DNA of 49,326 bases from Promicromonospora kroppenstedtii DSM 19349 (GTDB taxonomy: Bacteria; Actinomycetota; Actinomycetes; Actinomycetales; Cellulomonadaceae), in NCBI RefSeq assembly GCF_000515355.1, contig NZ_KI911565.1:53226-102551 (forward strand). The letters run 5' to 3'. The position numbers and the translations under genes are program-made. This document shows, in pieces, positions 8,789 to 16,327 of the stretch. Position 1 is the stretch's first letter; the number at the start of each line of letters is the position of its first letter. Below the pieces are notes generated by a model. That model was not told where the DNA came from, searched no databases, and was given only the letters and a program-made list of their open reading frames with translations.

Positions 8789-9472
8789 TCATGAGGTGAC
8801 CAGCGGCGCCATTCCCTTTGCCCGCTCGACGGCGCCGTCGAGCCCGCACATCTCGAGCCAGTTCGCGAGCAAGCGGTGCCCGCCCTCGGTGAGCACGGAC
8901 TCGGGGTGGAACTGGACGCCGTGCAGCGGCAGCTCGCGGTGCTGCAGGCCCATGACGATGCCCGAGTCCGTGGTGCCGGTGACCTCGAGCTCGGCCGGGA
9001 CGCTGTCCGGCGTCACCGCCAGCGAGTGGTACCGCGTCGCGGTGAACGGCGTGGGCAGGCCGGCGAGCACGCTCGGCTGCGCCAGGTCGCCGTCCGCCGC
9101 GAACACCTGGCTCGTCTTGCCGTGCATGAGCTCGGGCGCGTGCGTGACCTTGCCGCCGAACACCTCGGCCAGCGCCTGGTGGCCGAGGCACACGCCGAGC
9201 ATCGGGGTGCGGGACCGGGCGCACGCGCGGATCACGTCCTCGGAGGCACCGGCCTCCGCCGGCGTCCCCGGCCCCGGTGAGACGAGCACGCCGTCATAGG
9301 GCACGGGCACGCCGTCGTCACCGTCGTACCAGTAGCGGCCGTCGGCGTCGGGTGCGGGCACGGCGTCGTTCCGGACCACCACGGTCCGGGCGCCGATCTG
9401 GTCGAGGTAGCCGACGATCGTGTAGACGAACGAGTCGTAGTTGTCGACGACGAGGATGCGCGTCATGGCCAC
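8789..9472 (-). CDS. pabA: Glutamine amidotransferase, PabA/TrpG type
   Basis: Class I glutamine amidotransferase of 227 residues, the ammonia-donating subunit of aminodeoxychorismate or anthranilate synthase. It begins with the family signature ILVVDNYDSFVY, carries the nucleophile Cys in LGVCLGHQAL and the His/Glu pair in VQFHPES. The gene keeps the place of trpG/pabA next to pknB seen in many actinobacteria. No synthase component I gene is in the window, so the choice between folate and tryptophan synthesis is open; some family members serve both. The frame opens with GTG at 9472, but an ATG two codons later (9466) is an equally good start. It is the last gene of a four-gene operon, 18 bases after the small membrane protein gene. 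Confidence 0.9.
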   Translation of the reverse strand: MAMTRILVVDNYDSFVYTIVGYLDQIGARTVVVRNDAVPAPDADGRYWYDGDDGVPVPYDGVLVSPGPGTPAEAGASEDVIRACARSRTPMLGVCLGHQALAEVFGGKVTHAPELMHGKTSQVFAADGDLAQPSVLAGLPTPFTATRYHSLAVTPDSVPAELEVTGTTDSGIVMGLQHRELPLHGVQFHPESVLTEGGHRLLANWLEMCGLDGAVERAKGMAPLVTS

Positions 9473-9490
9473 ATGCTACGGCCCGGACCG

Positions 9491-9649
9491 TTACTCGCCC
9501 ACGGTCGTGTCGTTGAACGGCATGTAGTCGCTCAGCCAGGGGAAGAACTGGGTGAAGCACACCGCGATCACGCCGAACGCGAGCACGAGGCAGACCAGGA
9601 ACTTGAACCAACCGGGGCCCGGGATGGCCCGCCACAGCAGCCCGTACAT
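9491..9649 (-). CDS. Small membrane protein in the sortase operon (52 aa)
   Basis: A short gene read directly from the sequence, from ATG at 9649 to TAA at 9491. The product begins MYGLLWRAIPGPGWFKF, has a single hydrophobic helix at about residues 15-36 and ends in a short polar tail. Its start codon shares one base with the sortase stop (TGATG), which strongly suggests translational coupling, and pabA follows 18 bases later. Similar tiny proteins occur between sortase and trpG/pabA genes in other actinobacteria as far as I recall, but I know no assigned function. A helper or anchor for the sortase is only a guess from position. Confidence 0.75.
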   Translation of the reverse strand: MYGLLWRAIPGPGWFKFLVCLVLAFGVIAVCFTQFFPWLSDYMPFNDTTVGE

Positions 9650-10482
9650 CAGCTGATCAGCTCCTTCGGCTTGCCCTCGCCCACGGGGGACCAGTACTCG
9701 AGCTCACCGTGGACGATGTACCGCTCGGTCGCGGAGAACATCGGGTGGCACGAGGTCAGCGTGATGAACCGCTTGGTGAGCTCGGGCATCGGCTCGTCCT
9801 TGGTGACACCCGGGACCGGCGCGATGACCTCGACGTTCTGCGGGTAGACGATCTTCGACTCGGTGACCTTGTACACGTACCAGGTGTCCTCGGTGCGGAC
9901 CACCAGGGCGTCGCCGTTCTTGAGCTCCGCGATCTGGTTGAACGGCTTGCCGTACGTGGTGCGGTGCGCGGCGAGGGCGAAGTTGCCGAGGTCGCCCGGC
10001 ATCGCGGTGTCCACGTAGTGACCGATGCCGATGGTGTCGAGCACCGTGGCCTTGTCCGTGCCCTCCGCGACCGGCTTGACGTAGTCGTCGCCGAACCGCG
10101 GGATGTACATCTGCGCGAACAGCGTGCCGGCCTCCGGCGGCTCCTCCATCACCGGCGGCGGCCCGTGGTTCTCGACGGCGGTCTCGGGGCCGGTCGGAGC
10201 GGCCTCCCAGTCCATGCCGGCGATGATCTCGCTCTGGGCACGGGCGCCCTCGACGTCGGTCCACCAGAGCTGCCACACCACGAACAGCCCGAGCACCAGT
10301 CCCGCCGTCACGAGGAGCTCGCCCATCACGCCGATGAGCCAGGCGACGGGCCGCATGGGGCCGCCCGACGACTGCGGGCGCCGCGCGTTGCGGGGGCCCA
10401 TCCCGGACGGACCGCGCTGGTACGCGATGGGGAACACCTCCTGGGGCAGGGGCACGTTGTGACCGGCCTGCGCGTGGGTCAT
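9649..10482 (-). CDS. srtE: Class E sortase
   Basis: A membrane-anchored cysteine transpeptidase of 277 residues that attaches surface proteins to peptidoglycan. A Pro/Arg-rich cytoplasmic N-terminus is followed by a transmembrane helix at about 46-72 and the sortase fold from about 118. The catalytic residues are His173 (AAHRTTYG), Cys245 (TLTSCHP) and Arg254 (ATERYIVHG). Class E enzymes of actinobacteria prefer LAxTG sorting signals; one such substrate candidate (LAATG) is encoded at 23219-24028. The ATG overlaps the stop of the DUF881 gene by four bases. Class assignment rests on motif context and synteny with crgA and pabA. Confidence 0.92.
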   Translation of the reverse strand: MTHAQAGHNVPLPQEVFPIAYQRGPSGMGPRNARRPQSSGGPMRPVAWLIGVMGELLVTAGLVLGLFVVWQLWWTDVEGARAQSEIIAGMDWEAAPTGPETAVENHGPPPVMEEPPEAGTLFAQMYIPRFGDDYVKPVAEGTDKATVLDTIGIGHYVDTAMPGDLGNFALAAHRTTYGKPFNQIAELKNGDALVVRTEDTWYVYKVTESKIVYPQNVEVIAPVPGVTKDEPMPELTKRFITLTSCHPMFSATERYIVHGELEYWSPVGEGKPKELIS

Positions 10483-11294
10483 CCAAAGACCTCCGTACCA
10501 TCGGGAACCGTCGCGTACTGCAGACCGCCGCCGTCGTACGCGGGGAGGTCCAGGTGGTCGCTACGTCGCACGTCCCACCCCAGGTGTACCCAGTCCACGT
10601 ACTCGAGGTACGTCTGGACACCCTCGGATCGGTCGAGCGACGCCTCCATCTTCGCCGGGTCTCCCACAGCCGTCACCTTGTACGGTGGTGAGAAGACCTT
10701 TCCGTGCAGCAGCAGGATGTTTCCCGAGCACCGGAACGCCGACGTCGACGTCACACGCTCGCCCTGGAGGCTCATCGCCTCGGCACCGCCGCTCCACAGC
10801 GCGTTGATCACGTGCTGGAGGTCCTGCTGGTGCACGACGAGGTCGTCCGGCTGCGGCTCCACGCCCCCGGGGCCCGCGCCGACCGCGGTGGACGGGGCGT
10901 CGTCGAGGGTCACGGTCAGGCCGGCGCCCTGCACCGGCGCGGTCCCGGAGACAACGCCCTCCCGCCGCCTCAGGTCGTCGTCCAGCGTGGGCACGGTCGT
11001 GCCGGCGCGGGCGCTCAGCGTCTCGATCTCGCGGTCCAGCACGGCACTGCGGTCGGTGAGGTCCTGGACCCGGTTCGTCTCGGTGTCCACGAGCTGCGCC
11101 AGGTCCTGCGGGTCGCGGTTGCCCGCGCCGCCGCCGTCGGCCAGGCGGGCGCTGGCGCTGAACATGAGGCCCGCCAGCACGGCGACGGCGCCCACGCTCA
11201 GCCAGGAACGCCGACGCGCGTGGGTGAGCGCACCAAGGAAGCCTCCCGCACCGCCCTTGGGCGCCGGTGCGGAGGTCGGCTCAGGTCCGGTCAC
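10479..11294 (-). CDS. DUF881 family membrane protein
   Basis: A protein of 271 residues with one N-terminal transmembrane segment at about residues 28-47, a coiled-coil-like stretch (QDLAQLVDTETNRVQDLTD) and an extracytoplasmic DUF881 domain containing PDDLVVHQQDLQHVINAL and GAEAMSLQGER. DUF881 proteins are common near ftsZ or crgA in Gram-positive bacteria; a link to division or the envelope is inferred from neighbours, not proven. The longest frame starts with TTG at 11321, but the GTG at 11294 is preceded by a strong ribosome-binding site (GCAGGAGGG) at suitable spacing and is chosen here. It is the first gene of the sortase operon and diverges from crgA. Confidence 0.88.
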   Translation of the reverse strand: MTGPEPTSAPAPKGGAGGFLGALTHARRRSWLSVGAVAVLAGLMFSASARLADGGGAGNRDPQDLAQLVDTETNRVQDLTDRSAVLDREIETLSARAGTTVPTLDDDLRRREGVVSGTAPVQGAGLTVTLDDAPSTAVGAGPGGVEPQPDDLVVHQQDLQHVINALWSGGAEAMSLQGERVTSTSAFRCSGNILLLHGKVFSPPYKVTAVGDPAKMEASLDRSEGVQTYLEYVDWVHLGWDVRRSDHLDLPAYDGGGLQYATVPDGTEVFG

Positions 11295-11438
11295 ACGCGT
11301 CCCTCCTGCAACATTCGACAAACCCGCGGACGCGTCTGGTCACGACTCGGGCTGTCGACCACTACGCTAGTCCACGAGCAAGCAGACGTCGGCTCGGCAC
11401 ACCCGTCGGGCAGACCCCCCAGGACAGGAGCCCGCCTC

Positions 11439-11711
11439 GTGCCCGAGTCGAAGTCCCGCAACAAGAAGAAGGCCACGCCCAAGGCCGCCAAGGCCGAGGC
11501 CAAGGTCGCGCTGCCCGGTGAGGCGGTCAACCCGCGTTGGCTCGCCCCCGTCATGGTCGGCCTCATGGTCCTCGGTCTCGCGTGGATCGTGACGTACTAC
11601 CTGACGAGCGCCGACCTCGCGCTGCCGATCCCGCCGATCGGCCAGTGGAACCTTGCGGTCGGCTTCGGCCTGATCATCGTGGGTTTCGGACTCACCACGC
11701 GCTGGCGCTGA
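11439..11711 (+). CDS. crgA: Cell division protein CrgA
   Basis: A 90-residue membrane protein with a Lys/Ala-rich cytoplasmic head (SKSRNKKKATPKAAKAE), the conserved NPRWLAPVMV entry and two transmembrane helices separated by a short loop (TSADLALPIPPIGQWN). CrgA proteins recruit or hold divisome parts such as FtsZ, FtsQ, FtsI and PBPs in actinobacteria. The GTG start at 11439 has a clear ribosome-binding site (ACAGGAG, 11424-11430). Longer in-frame extensions upstream lack this and encode low-complexity sequence. The gene sits alone on the + strand between two - strand operons and is followed by a strong hairpin. Confidence 0.93.
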   Translation: MPESKSRNKKKATPKAAKAEAKVALPGEAVNPRWLAPVMVGLMVLGLAWIVTYYLTSADLALPIPPIGQWNLAVGFGLIIVGFGLTTRWR

Positions 11712-11719
11712 ACACGGCG

Positions 11720-11751
11720 GCTCCGCGGCCGCACAGCGGCGGCCGCGGAGC
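11720..11751. terminator. Hairpin after crgA
   Basis: A perfect 13-bp GC-rich inverted repeat (11720-11732 with 11739-11751) with a 6-base loop lies 8 bases after the crgA stop. The convergent rhomboid gene ends about 80 bases further on, so the hairpin may serve both. Confidence 0.8.
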
Positions 11752-11762
11752 TGTGTACCCAT

Positions 11763-11782
11763 TTATCCACAGCTGTGGGTAA
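11763..11782. promoter_or_regulatory. Inverted pair of DnaA-box-like sites
   Basis: A consensus DnaA box TTATCCACA (11763-11771) faces TGTGGGTAA (11774-11782), an 8/9 match on the other strand, separated by two bases. Together they form a near-perfect 20-base palindrome in the noncoding gap between crgA and the rhomboid gene. It might bind DnaA outside oriC or simply form a second hairpin; function is unknown. Confidence 0.4.
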
Positions 11783-11833
11783 AGCTGGGGAAAAGAGAGC
11801 GGCGATACACCGCCAGCTGCTCCGTCCGCCTGT

Positions 11834-12715
11834 TCACAGGACGCCGACGGAGCTGTAGCGCCACACGGCGAGGCCGACAAGAACCGCGATCCCGGCCACC
11901 GGGACCAGCCAGGCGACCAGCTCGCGACGCTCCTTCGGCGCGTAGGCGTAGGCCGTCGCCACCAGCGCACCGGTGACCAGACCGCCGAGGTGCGCCTGCC
12001 ACGCGATGTTGAGGTTCGGGACGAACCCGATGGCGCCGTTGATCGCGAGCAGGACGAGTACCTGACCCATGCTGCGGCCCAGGCGGCGCATCACGGGGAG
12101 CATCGCCCCGAACAGCCCGAACACCATGCCGGACGCGCCGACGACCGGCGTCACCCACGCGCTCGACGTGAACGGGTCGCCGGCGAGGAGCAGCACGCCG
12201 ACGGATCCGCCCACCGCGGAGAGCAGGCACAGGACCGCGAACCGCGCCCGGCCGAGCAGCGGCTCGAGGAACTGGCCCGTTATCCACAGCGCGTACATGT
12301 TGAACAGGATGTGCAGCGGCGACGTGGAGTGCAGGAAGGACGCCGTCAGGAAGCGCCACGGCTCCACCGCGCCGCCCCAGGGCCAGAACCACAGGGCATG
12401 CGTCCACGCACCCCCCGTCGCCAGCTGCAGCACCCAGCTCACCACGCAGATGCCGATGATCGTGAGCGTCACGACCGGCCGGCCGTTGGCCGTGGCGGTG
12501 GCCGTACCACCGAAGACCGTCCGGACACGCGGCGCGGCGCGGCTCGACTCACGGACGCAGTCGACGCACTGGATGCCGACCGCGGCCGGCCGTTGGCATT
12601 CCGGGCACGCCGGCCGACCGCAGCGCTGACAGCGCACGTAGGCCACCCGGTCCGGGTGTCGCGGGCAGACGGGAGCCTCGGCCTCGGTCGGCTCCTCGGC
12701 GGCCGGGTCGTTCAT
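11834..12715 (-). CDS. Rhomboid-family intramembrane serine protease with N-terminal zinc-binding motif
   Basis: A 293-residue membrane protein. Residues about 17-53 hold a cysteine/histidine cluster (CPRHPD, CQRCGRPACPEC, CVDC) that resembles a B-box or zinc ribbon and likely binds zinc in the cytoplasm. Six to seven transmembrane helices follow. The catalytic pair is visible: Ser195 in VGASGMVFG and His242 in WQAHLGG. The RFLTASFLHSTSPLHILFNMYAL stretch corresponds to the conserved loop L1 and helix 2 region. Rhomboids cleave single-pass membrane proteins; the substrate is unknown. A ribosome-binding site (GAGGAC) precedes the ATG. The neighbouring cyclophilin gene is on the same strand 81 bases upstream. 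Confidence 0.92.
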   Translation of the reverse strand: MNDPAAEEPTEAEAPVCPRHPDRVAYVRCQRCGRPACPECQRPAAVGIQCVDCVRESSRAAPRVRTVFGGTATATANGRPVVTLTIIGICVVSWVLQLATGGAWTHALWFWPWGGAVEPWRFLTASFLHSTSPLHILFNMYALWITGQFLEPLLGRARFAVLCLLSAVGGSVGVLLLAGDPFTSSAWVTPVVGASGMVFGLFGAMLPVMRRLGRSMGQVLVLLAINGAIGFVPNLNIAWQAHLGGLVTGALVATAYAYAPKERRELVAWLVPVAGIAVLVGLAVWRYSSVGVL

Positions 12716-12796
12716 CGTGATACGTCCTCAGTCCCCTCGGTCCTCGTGCTCAGGTCGTACGTGTCCGGTCCGACGGCGCCGGCGCGCCCCCGAAGC

Positions 12797-13336
12797 TCAG
12801 GGCTCGATGGTGACGGACTCGATGACGATGTCCTCGACGGGGCGGTCGCCGGGACGCGTGCGCGTCTTGCCGACCTGGTCGACGACGGCACGCGACTCGT
12901 CGTCCGCGACCTTGCCGAAGATCGTGTGCTTGCCGTTCAGCCACGGGGTCTCCGCGGTGGTGAGGAAGAACTGGGAACCGTTGGTGCCCTCGATCTCGCC
13001 GGTGACCGGGTTCCGGCGCTTGCCGGCGTTGGCCATCGCGAGGATGTACTTCTCGTTGAACTGGAGCTCCGGGTGGATCTCGTCGTTGAACGTGTACCCC
13101 GGGCCGCCGGTTCCCGTCCCGAGCGGGCAGCCGCCCTGGATCATGAAGTCGTCGATGACGCGGTGGAAGATCAGGCCGTCGTAGAACGGGTCCTTGCGCT
13201 CCTCGCCCGTCCGCGGGTCCGTCCAGGCCTTCTCACCCGTCGCGAGGCCGACGAAGTTCTCGACAGTCTTGGGAGCGTGGTTCGGGAAGAGCTCGATGCG
13301 GATGTCACCGGAGGTGGTGTGCAGGATTGCGAACAT
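12797..13336 (-). CDS. ppiA: Cyclophilin-type peptidyl-prolyl cis-trans isomerase
   Basis: A complete cytoplasmic cyclophilin of 179 residues with no signal peptide. Active-site signatures are visible in order: FHRVIDDFMIQGG (catalytic Arg), the FNDE segment, MANAGK and NGSQFFLTT. It catalyses proline isomerisation during protein folding. An insertion (WTDPRTGEERKDP) after the first helix is common in actinobacterial PpiA. The ATG has a ribosome-binding site (GGGAGGA). Its position near gyrA matches mycobacterial ppiA. It diverges from the gene at 13459, sharing a 122-base upstream region. Confidence 0.95.
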   Translation of the reverse strand: MFAILHTTSGDIRIELFPNHAPKTVENFVGLATGEKAWTDPRTGEERKDPFYDGLIFHRVIDDFMIQGGCPLGTGTGGPGYTFNDEIHPELQFNEKYILAMANAGKRRNPVTGEIEGTNGSQFFLTTAETPWLNGKHTIFGKVADDESRAVVDQVGKTRTRPGDRPVEDIVIESVTIEP

Positions 13337-13458
13337 GTATCAATCCTCCCACGGAGCGGCCCGCAGGTGCTGCAGCGGCGCCGCCCGCCCTCGCCAGTAA
13401 CGTCAGGCGATGGCAGAGTGGCACCTTGAGGAGTATTGAACAGTTCGGGGGGAGTTAC

Positions 13459-14460
13459 ATGACCCGCAAGAAGGTGACCGACTACGTGGACACGACCAAG
13501 ATCGACACCGAGAAGGTCAAGGAGAAGGCCGCGGAGGCCACAGCTCTGCTTTCCGACGTCAGCTCCAAGGCCGCGACACAGGCCGGGTCGCTCGCGGCCC
13601 AGGCCAAGGACCGGGCCTCGAACGCGAAGGACTGGGCCCAGCCCCGCGTGCACGATTTCATCGCGTGGCTGACACCGCGCGCGGAGAAGGCGTGGCAGGA
13701 CAGCGTCCAGGCCGCAGCGCCCCAGGTCGAGAAGGCGGCCGGCAAGGCCGCGCCGCTCATCGACTCCGCGCACGACAAGCTCGTGGACGACCTGCTCCCG
13801 AAGATGGTCTCCGCGTTCAACGCCGCAGCGGACAACGCCGCGGCGGCACAGGGCAAGGCCTCGCTCGCCGCGACCGTCACGGACGCGGCGGACAAGGCGA
13901 GCAAGAAGTCCCGGAAGGGCTGGCTCATCGCGCTGGCCGCCGGCGGTGCGGCCGTCGCGGGCTACGTGTTCTGGAAGCGCGCACAGCCGCAGACCGACCC
14001 GTGGGCCGAGCCCTGGGAGCAGAGCTCGGGAGCGGACTACTCCGACGGCGCCGCCAAGCACTCCTCCGGCGCCGGTTCCGCCGTGGCCAAGGGTCGCGAG
14101 GCCGGGGCCAAGGCCGCACAGACGGCCAAGGACCTCGGTGCCCGGGCCTACTCGGCCGCGAGCCCCGCGTTCGAGGCGGCGAAGGAGAAGGCCGGCCCGG
14201 TGCTCGAGAAGGCCGCACCGGTGATCGACGCCGCCAAGGAGAAGGCCGCACCCGTGATCGACGCAGCGCGGTCGACGGCGCAGAAGGCCAGCAGTGCGGT
14301 GTCCGATGCCGCGCACAAGGCCGGTATCAGCGGCTCCGAAAGCGCCGCCGACGCACCGTCCGCGACCCCGGAGCCGGAGGACGCCGCGCCGACCCCGCCG
14401 GTCGTGGACGAGCCGGTCGTGGACAAGGTTCCGCCGGGGGAGAGCAAGCAGGGGAGCTGA
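13459..14460 (+). CDS. Repeat-rich single-pass membrane protein of unknown function
   Basis: A 333-residue Ala/Lys/Glu-rich protein. The N-terminal half (residues 1-150) is predicted helical and amphipathic; a transmembrane segment at about 154-173 (WLIALAAGGAAVAGYVFW) is followed by the motif TDPWAEPWE. The C-terminal half contains repeats such as EKAAPVIDAAKEKAAPVIDA, reminiscent of apolipoprotein-like or LEA-like helices. The frame is open from 13327, but the ATG at 13459 has a good ribosome-binding site (GGGGGGAG) and starts a plausible protein. Proteins with a DPWAEPW-like motif beside cyclophilin genes occur in related bacteria as far as I recall; no function is known to me. A strong hairpin ends the gene. 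Confidence 0.8.
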   Translation: MTRKKVTDYVDTTKIDTEKVKEKAAEATALLSDVSSKAATQAGSLAAQAKDRASNAKDWAQPRVHDFIAWLTPRAEKAWQDSVQAAAPQVEKAAGKAAPLIDSAHDKLVDDLLPKMVSAFNAAADNAAAAQGKASLAATVTDAADKASKKSRKGWLIALAAGGAAVAGYVFWKRAQPQTDPWAEPWEQSSGADYSDGAAKHSSGAGSAVAKGREAGAKAAQTAKDLGARAYSAASPAFEAAKEKAGPVLEKAAPVIDAAKEKAAPVIDAARSTAQKASSAVSDAAHKAGISGSESAADAPSATPEPEDAAPTPPVVDEPVVDKVPPGESKQGS

Positions 14461-14483
14461 CCTCCGAGTCGCTGTCCGAACTC

Positions 14484-14518
14484 CAGGAGGGCCCGGCCGA
14501 TTCGGCCGGGCCCTCCTG
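14484..14518. terminator. Bidirectional hairpin between the repeat protein and GH64 genes
   Basis: A perfect 16-bp inverted repeat (14484-14499 with 14503-14518) with a 3-base loop lies between two convergent genes, 23 bases after one stop and 27 bases from the other. Confidence 0.85.
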
Positions 14519-14545
14519 TCGTGCGCGAACCTGGCGTGCCCGGCG

Positions 14546-15748
14546 TCAGCCGCCGATCGGCGTAGCGGCACCCGCGAACGGGTCGAGCTGGATGAAAGCC
14601 TCGGTCGGGTCACCGTCGTGCACGAGCGACTCCTGCGCCACGACGTCGTCGAACGCGAACGCGTACGCCTTGCCGTCCGCCATCTGCTCGTGGATGAACT
14701 TCGCGTAGTAGTTCGTCACCGAGTCCTGGTAGAAACCGGCGGGATCCTGGGTCGGCTGCGTGCTGCTGTCGAGCAGCGAGGACCGGTTGAATCCGGCACA
14801 GAGCGTGCGCGCGATGGCACCGATGTCGTTGTTCGGCGCCGCGAGGTCGCCCGCGCAGCCGAAGATCGACTCGCCCGACGGCTTCGGGAACGTCGTGACG
14901 ACGGCGCCCGAGCTGTCGGTGAACGTCATCGTGTCGCCCGACACGGTGCCGAGGAACTTCTTCTCGGGCTGGTCACCGTAGGGCACGACCGTCAGGGTCT
15001 CGCTCGAGTACTTGCTCCACACCCGGTCGACATAGTCCGACAGGATGTTCGCATCGACCTGACCCGTGCCGACACCGTGGCCGGGGGAGAGCACCCGCAG
15101 CACGGACCCGTCAGGGCCGGTCTGCGCGAGGCCGTCCCAGCCGTCCTGCTGCGCGAGCGAGGAGACCACGTTGTCCCAGCCGTCCGGCTTGAGCATCCCG
15201 GTGTGCATCAGCTCGCCGCTCGAGGAGCGCAGGCCCGTCTGGTACGGGGCCGAGAAGAAGTCGACCTGGGTGCTGTTGATCCACAGCCCCGAGTCGTTGA
15301 GCGTGTACTCCGTCCAGTTGAACAGGATGTCCCGGTTCGGGTCGCTCGGGTTCTGCACGGCCGGCTGCACGAGCTGGCCGTCGTTGACGATCTTGAAGTC
15401 GAGCTTGCTGCCGTAGGAAAAGTAGACCCGTCCGGACAGCTTCGGCATCTGGATGGTGACGTCCTGGCCGTCCGCGGGTCCCGCGATGGACGCGTCGGGT
15501 GCCGCCTCGGGCACGCCACCGACGTCGGGCCAGGCGTGGAACGTCCCCTCGGCGTCGGAGTAGCCGAGCTGGCCACCCGTCTCGCCCAGCACATAGATGA
15601 ACACCTGGTCGCTCCGGCCGGAGTCGTTGGTGATCGTGAGCGGGATGGTGTCGGGTACTGCTGTGGCTGTCGGCGTGGCGACCACGGCAGCCGCCAGGGC
15701 GGCGGTCACTGCGGCGGCGGTGCCGATGAGCTTCCTGGTCAGGGACAC
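14546..15748 (-). CDS. Secreted GH64 beta-1,3-glucanase
   Basis: A 400-residue exported enzyme with a Sec signal peptide (cleavage near Ala30-Val31). The mature part opens with IPLTITNDSGRSDQVFIYVLG, typical of glycoside hydrolase family 64, which releases laminaripentaose from beta-1,3-glucan with a thaumatin-like second domain. Glu147 (NWTEYT) and Asp163 (STQVDFF) are 16 residues apart, the same spacing as the catalytic Glu154/Asp170 pair of the Streptomyces matensis enzyme. The C-terminal KAYAFAFDDVVAQESLVHDGDP segment is also characteristic. No carbohydrate-binding module is attached. The GTG start has a strong ribosome-binding site (GAGGAGGAC). It suggests the host attacks fungal or plant beta-glucans. 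Confidence 0.9.
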   Translation of the reverse strand: MSLTRKLIGTAAAVTAALAAAVVATPTATAVPDTIPLTITNDSGRSDQVFIYVLGETGGQLGYSDAEGTFHAWPDVGGVPEAAPDASIAGPADGQDVTIQMPKLSGRVYFSYGSKLDFKIVNDGQLVQPAVQNPSDPNRDILFNWTEYTLNDSGLWINSTQVDFFSAPYQTGLRSSSGELMHTGMLKPDGWDNVVSSLAQQDGWDGLAQTGPDGSVLRVLSPGHGVGTGQVDANILSDYVDRVWSKYSSETLTVVPYGDQPEKKFLGTVSGDTMTFTDSSGAVVTTFPKPSGESIFGCAGDLAAPNNDIGAIARTLCAGFNRSSLLDSSTQPTQDPAGFYQDSVTNYYAKFIHEQMADGKAYAFAFDDVVAQESLVHDGDPTEAFIQLDPFAGAATPIGG

Positions 15749-15971
15749 GCTGTCCTCCTCGGTTCACGAGGGGCCGAACAGTGTGGTGGTGCTGCCCCTC
15801 GCGACTCGACGATATGGAAGGAGTCCTGCCTTGTCAGTAGGCGGAAGCGGATTGAGGGTGAAAAATCGCGCGAACGGGCCGAACCTACGGGTATTCCACA
15901 AGCAGGGCCTACGTGGTTACCCCGACGGGTGTCCGCCGACCATGAGAGCCGGAGGTGGCGAGAACGCAAAA

Positions 15972-16007
15972 ATGACCGAAGCCGGGACGAATCCGGGCTT
16001 CGGTCAT
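15972..16007 (-). terminator. Intrinsic terminator of tRNA-Ala
   Basis: A 16-bp stem with one mismatch (15972-15987 with 15992-16007) and a CGAA/TTCG tetraloop lies 5 bases past the 3' end of tRNA-Ala. On the minus strand it is followed by five T residues (15968-15972), a classical rho-independent terminator. Confidence 0.85.
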
Positions 16008-16012
16008 GGGGG

Positions 16013-16085
16013 TGGAGCCAGGGGGACTCGAACCCCCAACCCCCTGCTTGCAAAGCAGGTGCGCTACCAATTGCGCCATGGCCCC
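16013..16085 (-). tRNA. tRNA-Ala (anticodon TGC)
   Basis: A 73-base cloverleaf reads on the minus strand from GGGGCCATGGCG. The acceptor stem pairs GGGGCCA with TGGCTCC (one G-U), the anticodon stem CCTGC/GCAGG encloses TTTGCAA with anticodon TGC, and the T arm contains GGTTCGAGTCC. The discriminator base is A and CCA is not encoded. A terminator follows directly. tRNA-Ile and tRNA-Ala downstream of gyrA are typical of actinobacteria. Confidence 0.97.
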
Positions 16086-16098
16086 GATGGAGGACCGC

Positions 16099-16218
16099 TC
16101 AGTCGATCGAGTCGGTGACCTCGGACCAGAGATCGCGGCCTGCGGCGTCCTCGCTCAGCTTGCGCCAGAGGATGTAGCCGGCTCCGGCCGCCAGCAGCAG
16201 TACGAGCAGCTTCTTCAC
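16099..16218 (-). CDS. DLW-39 family protein (39 aa)
   Basis: A tiny gene between the two tRNAs, from GTG at 16218 to TGA at 16099. The product is exactly 39 residues and contains the DLW motif (AGRDLWSEV) that names the family. An N-terminal hydrophobic helix (KKLLVLLLAAGAGYILWRK) probably anchors it in the membrane. A strong ribosome-binding site (CCAGGAGGAA) precedes the GTG. The function of DLW-39 proteins is unknown. It may be co-transcribed with the tRNAs on either side. Confidence 0.92.
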   Translation of the reverse strand: MKKLLVLLLAAGAGYILWRKLSEDAAGRDLWSEVTDSID

Positions 16219-16253
16219 GAGTTCCTCCTGGGGAGCCTCTGCAGGTCCTGGAG

Positions 16254-16327
16254 TGGGGCTAGGAGGACTTGAACCTCCGACCTCTTCCTTATCAGGGAAG
16301 CGCTCTAACCGTCTGAGCTATAGCCCC
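16254..16327 (-). tRNA. tRNA-Ile (anticodon GAT)
   Basis: A 74-base cloverleaf reads on the minus strand from GGGGCTATAGCTCAG. The acceptor stem pairs GGGGCTA with TAGCCCC, the anticodon stem CTTCC/GGAAG encloses CTGATAA with anticodon GAT, and the T arm carries GGTTCAAGTCC. The discriminator base is A and no CCA is encoded. Confidence 0.97.
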
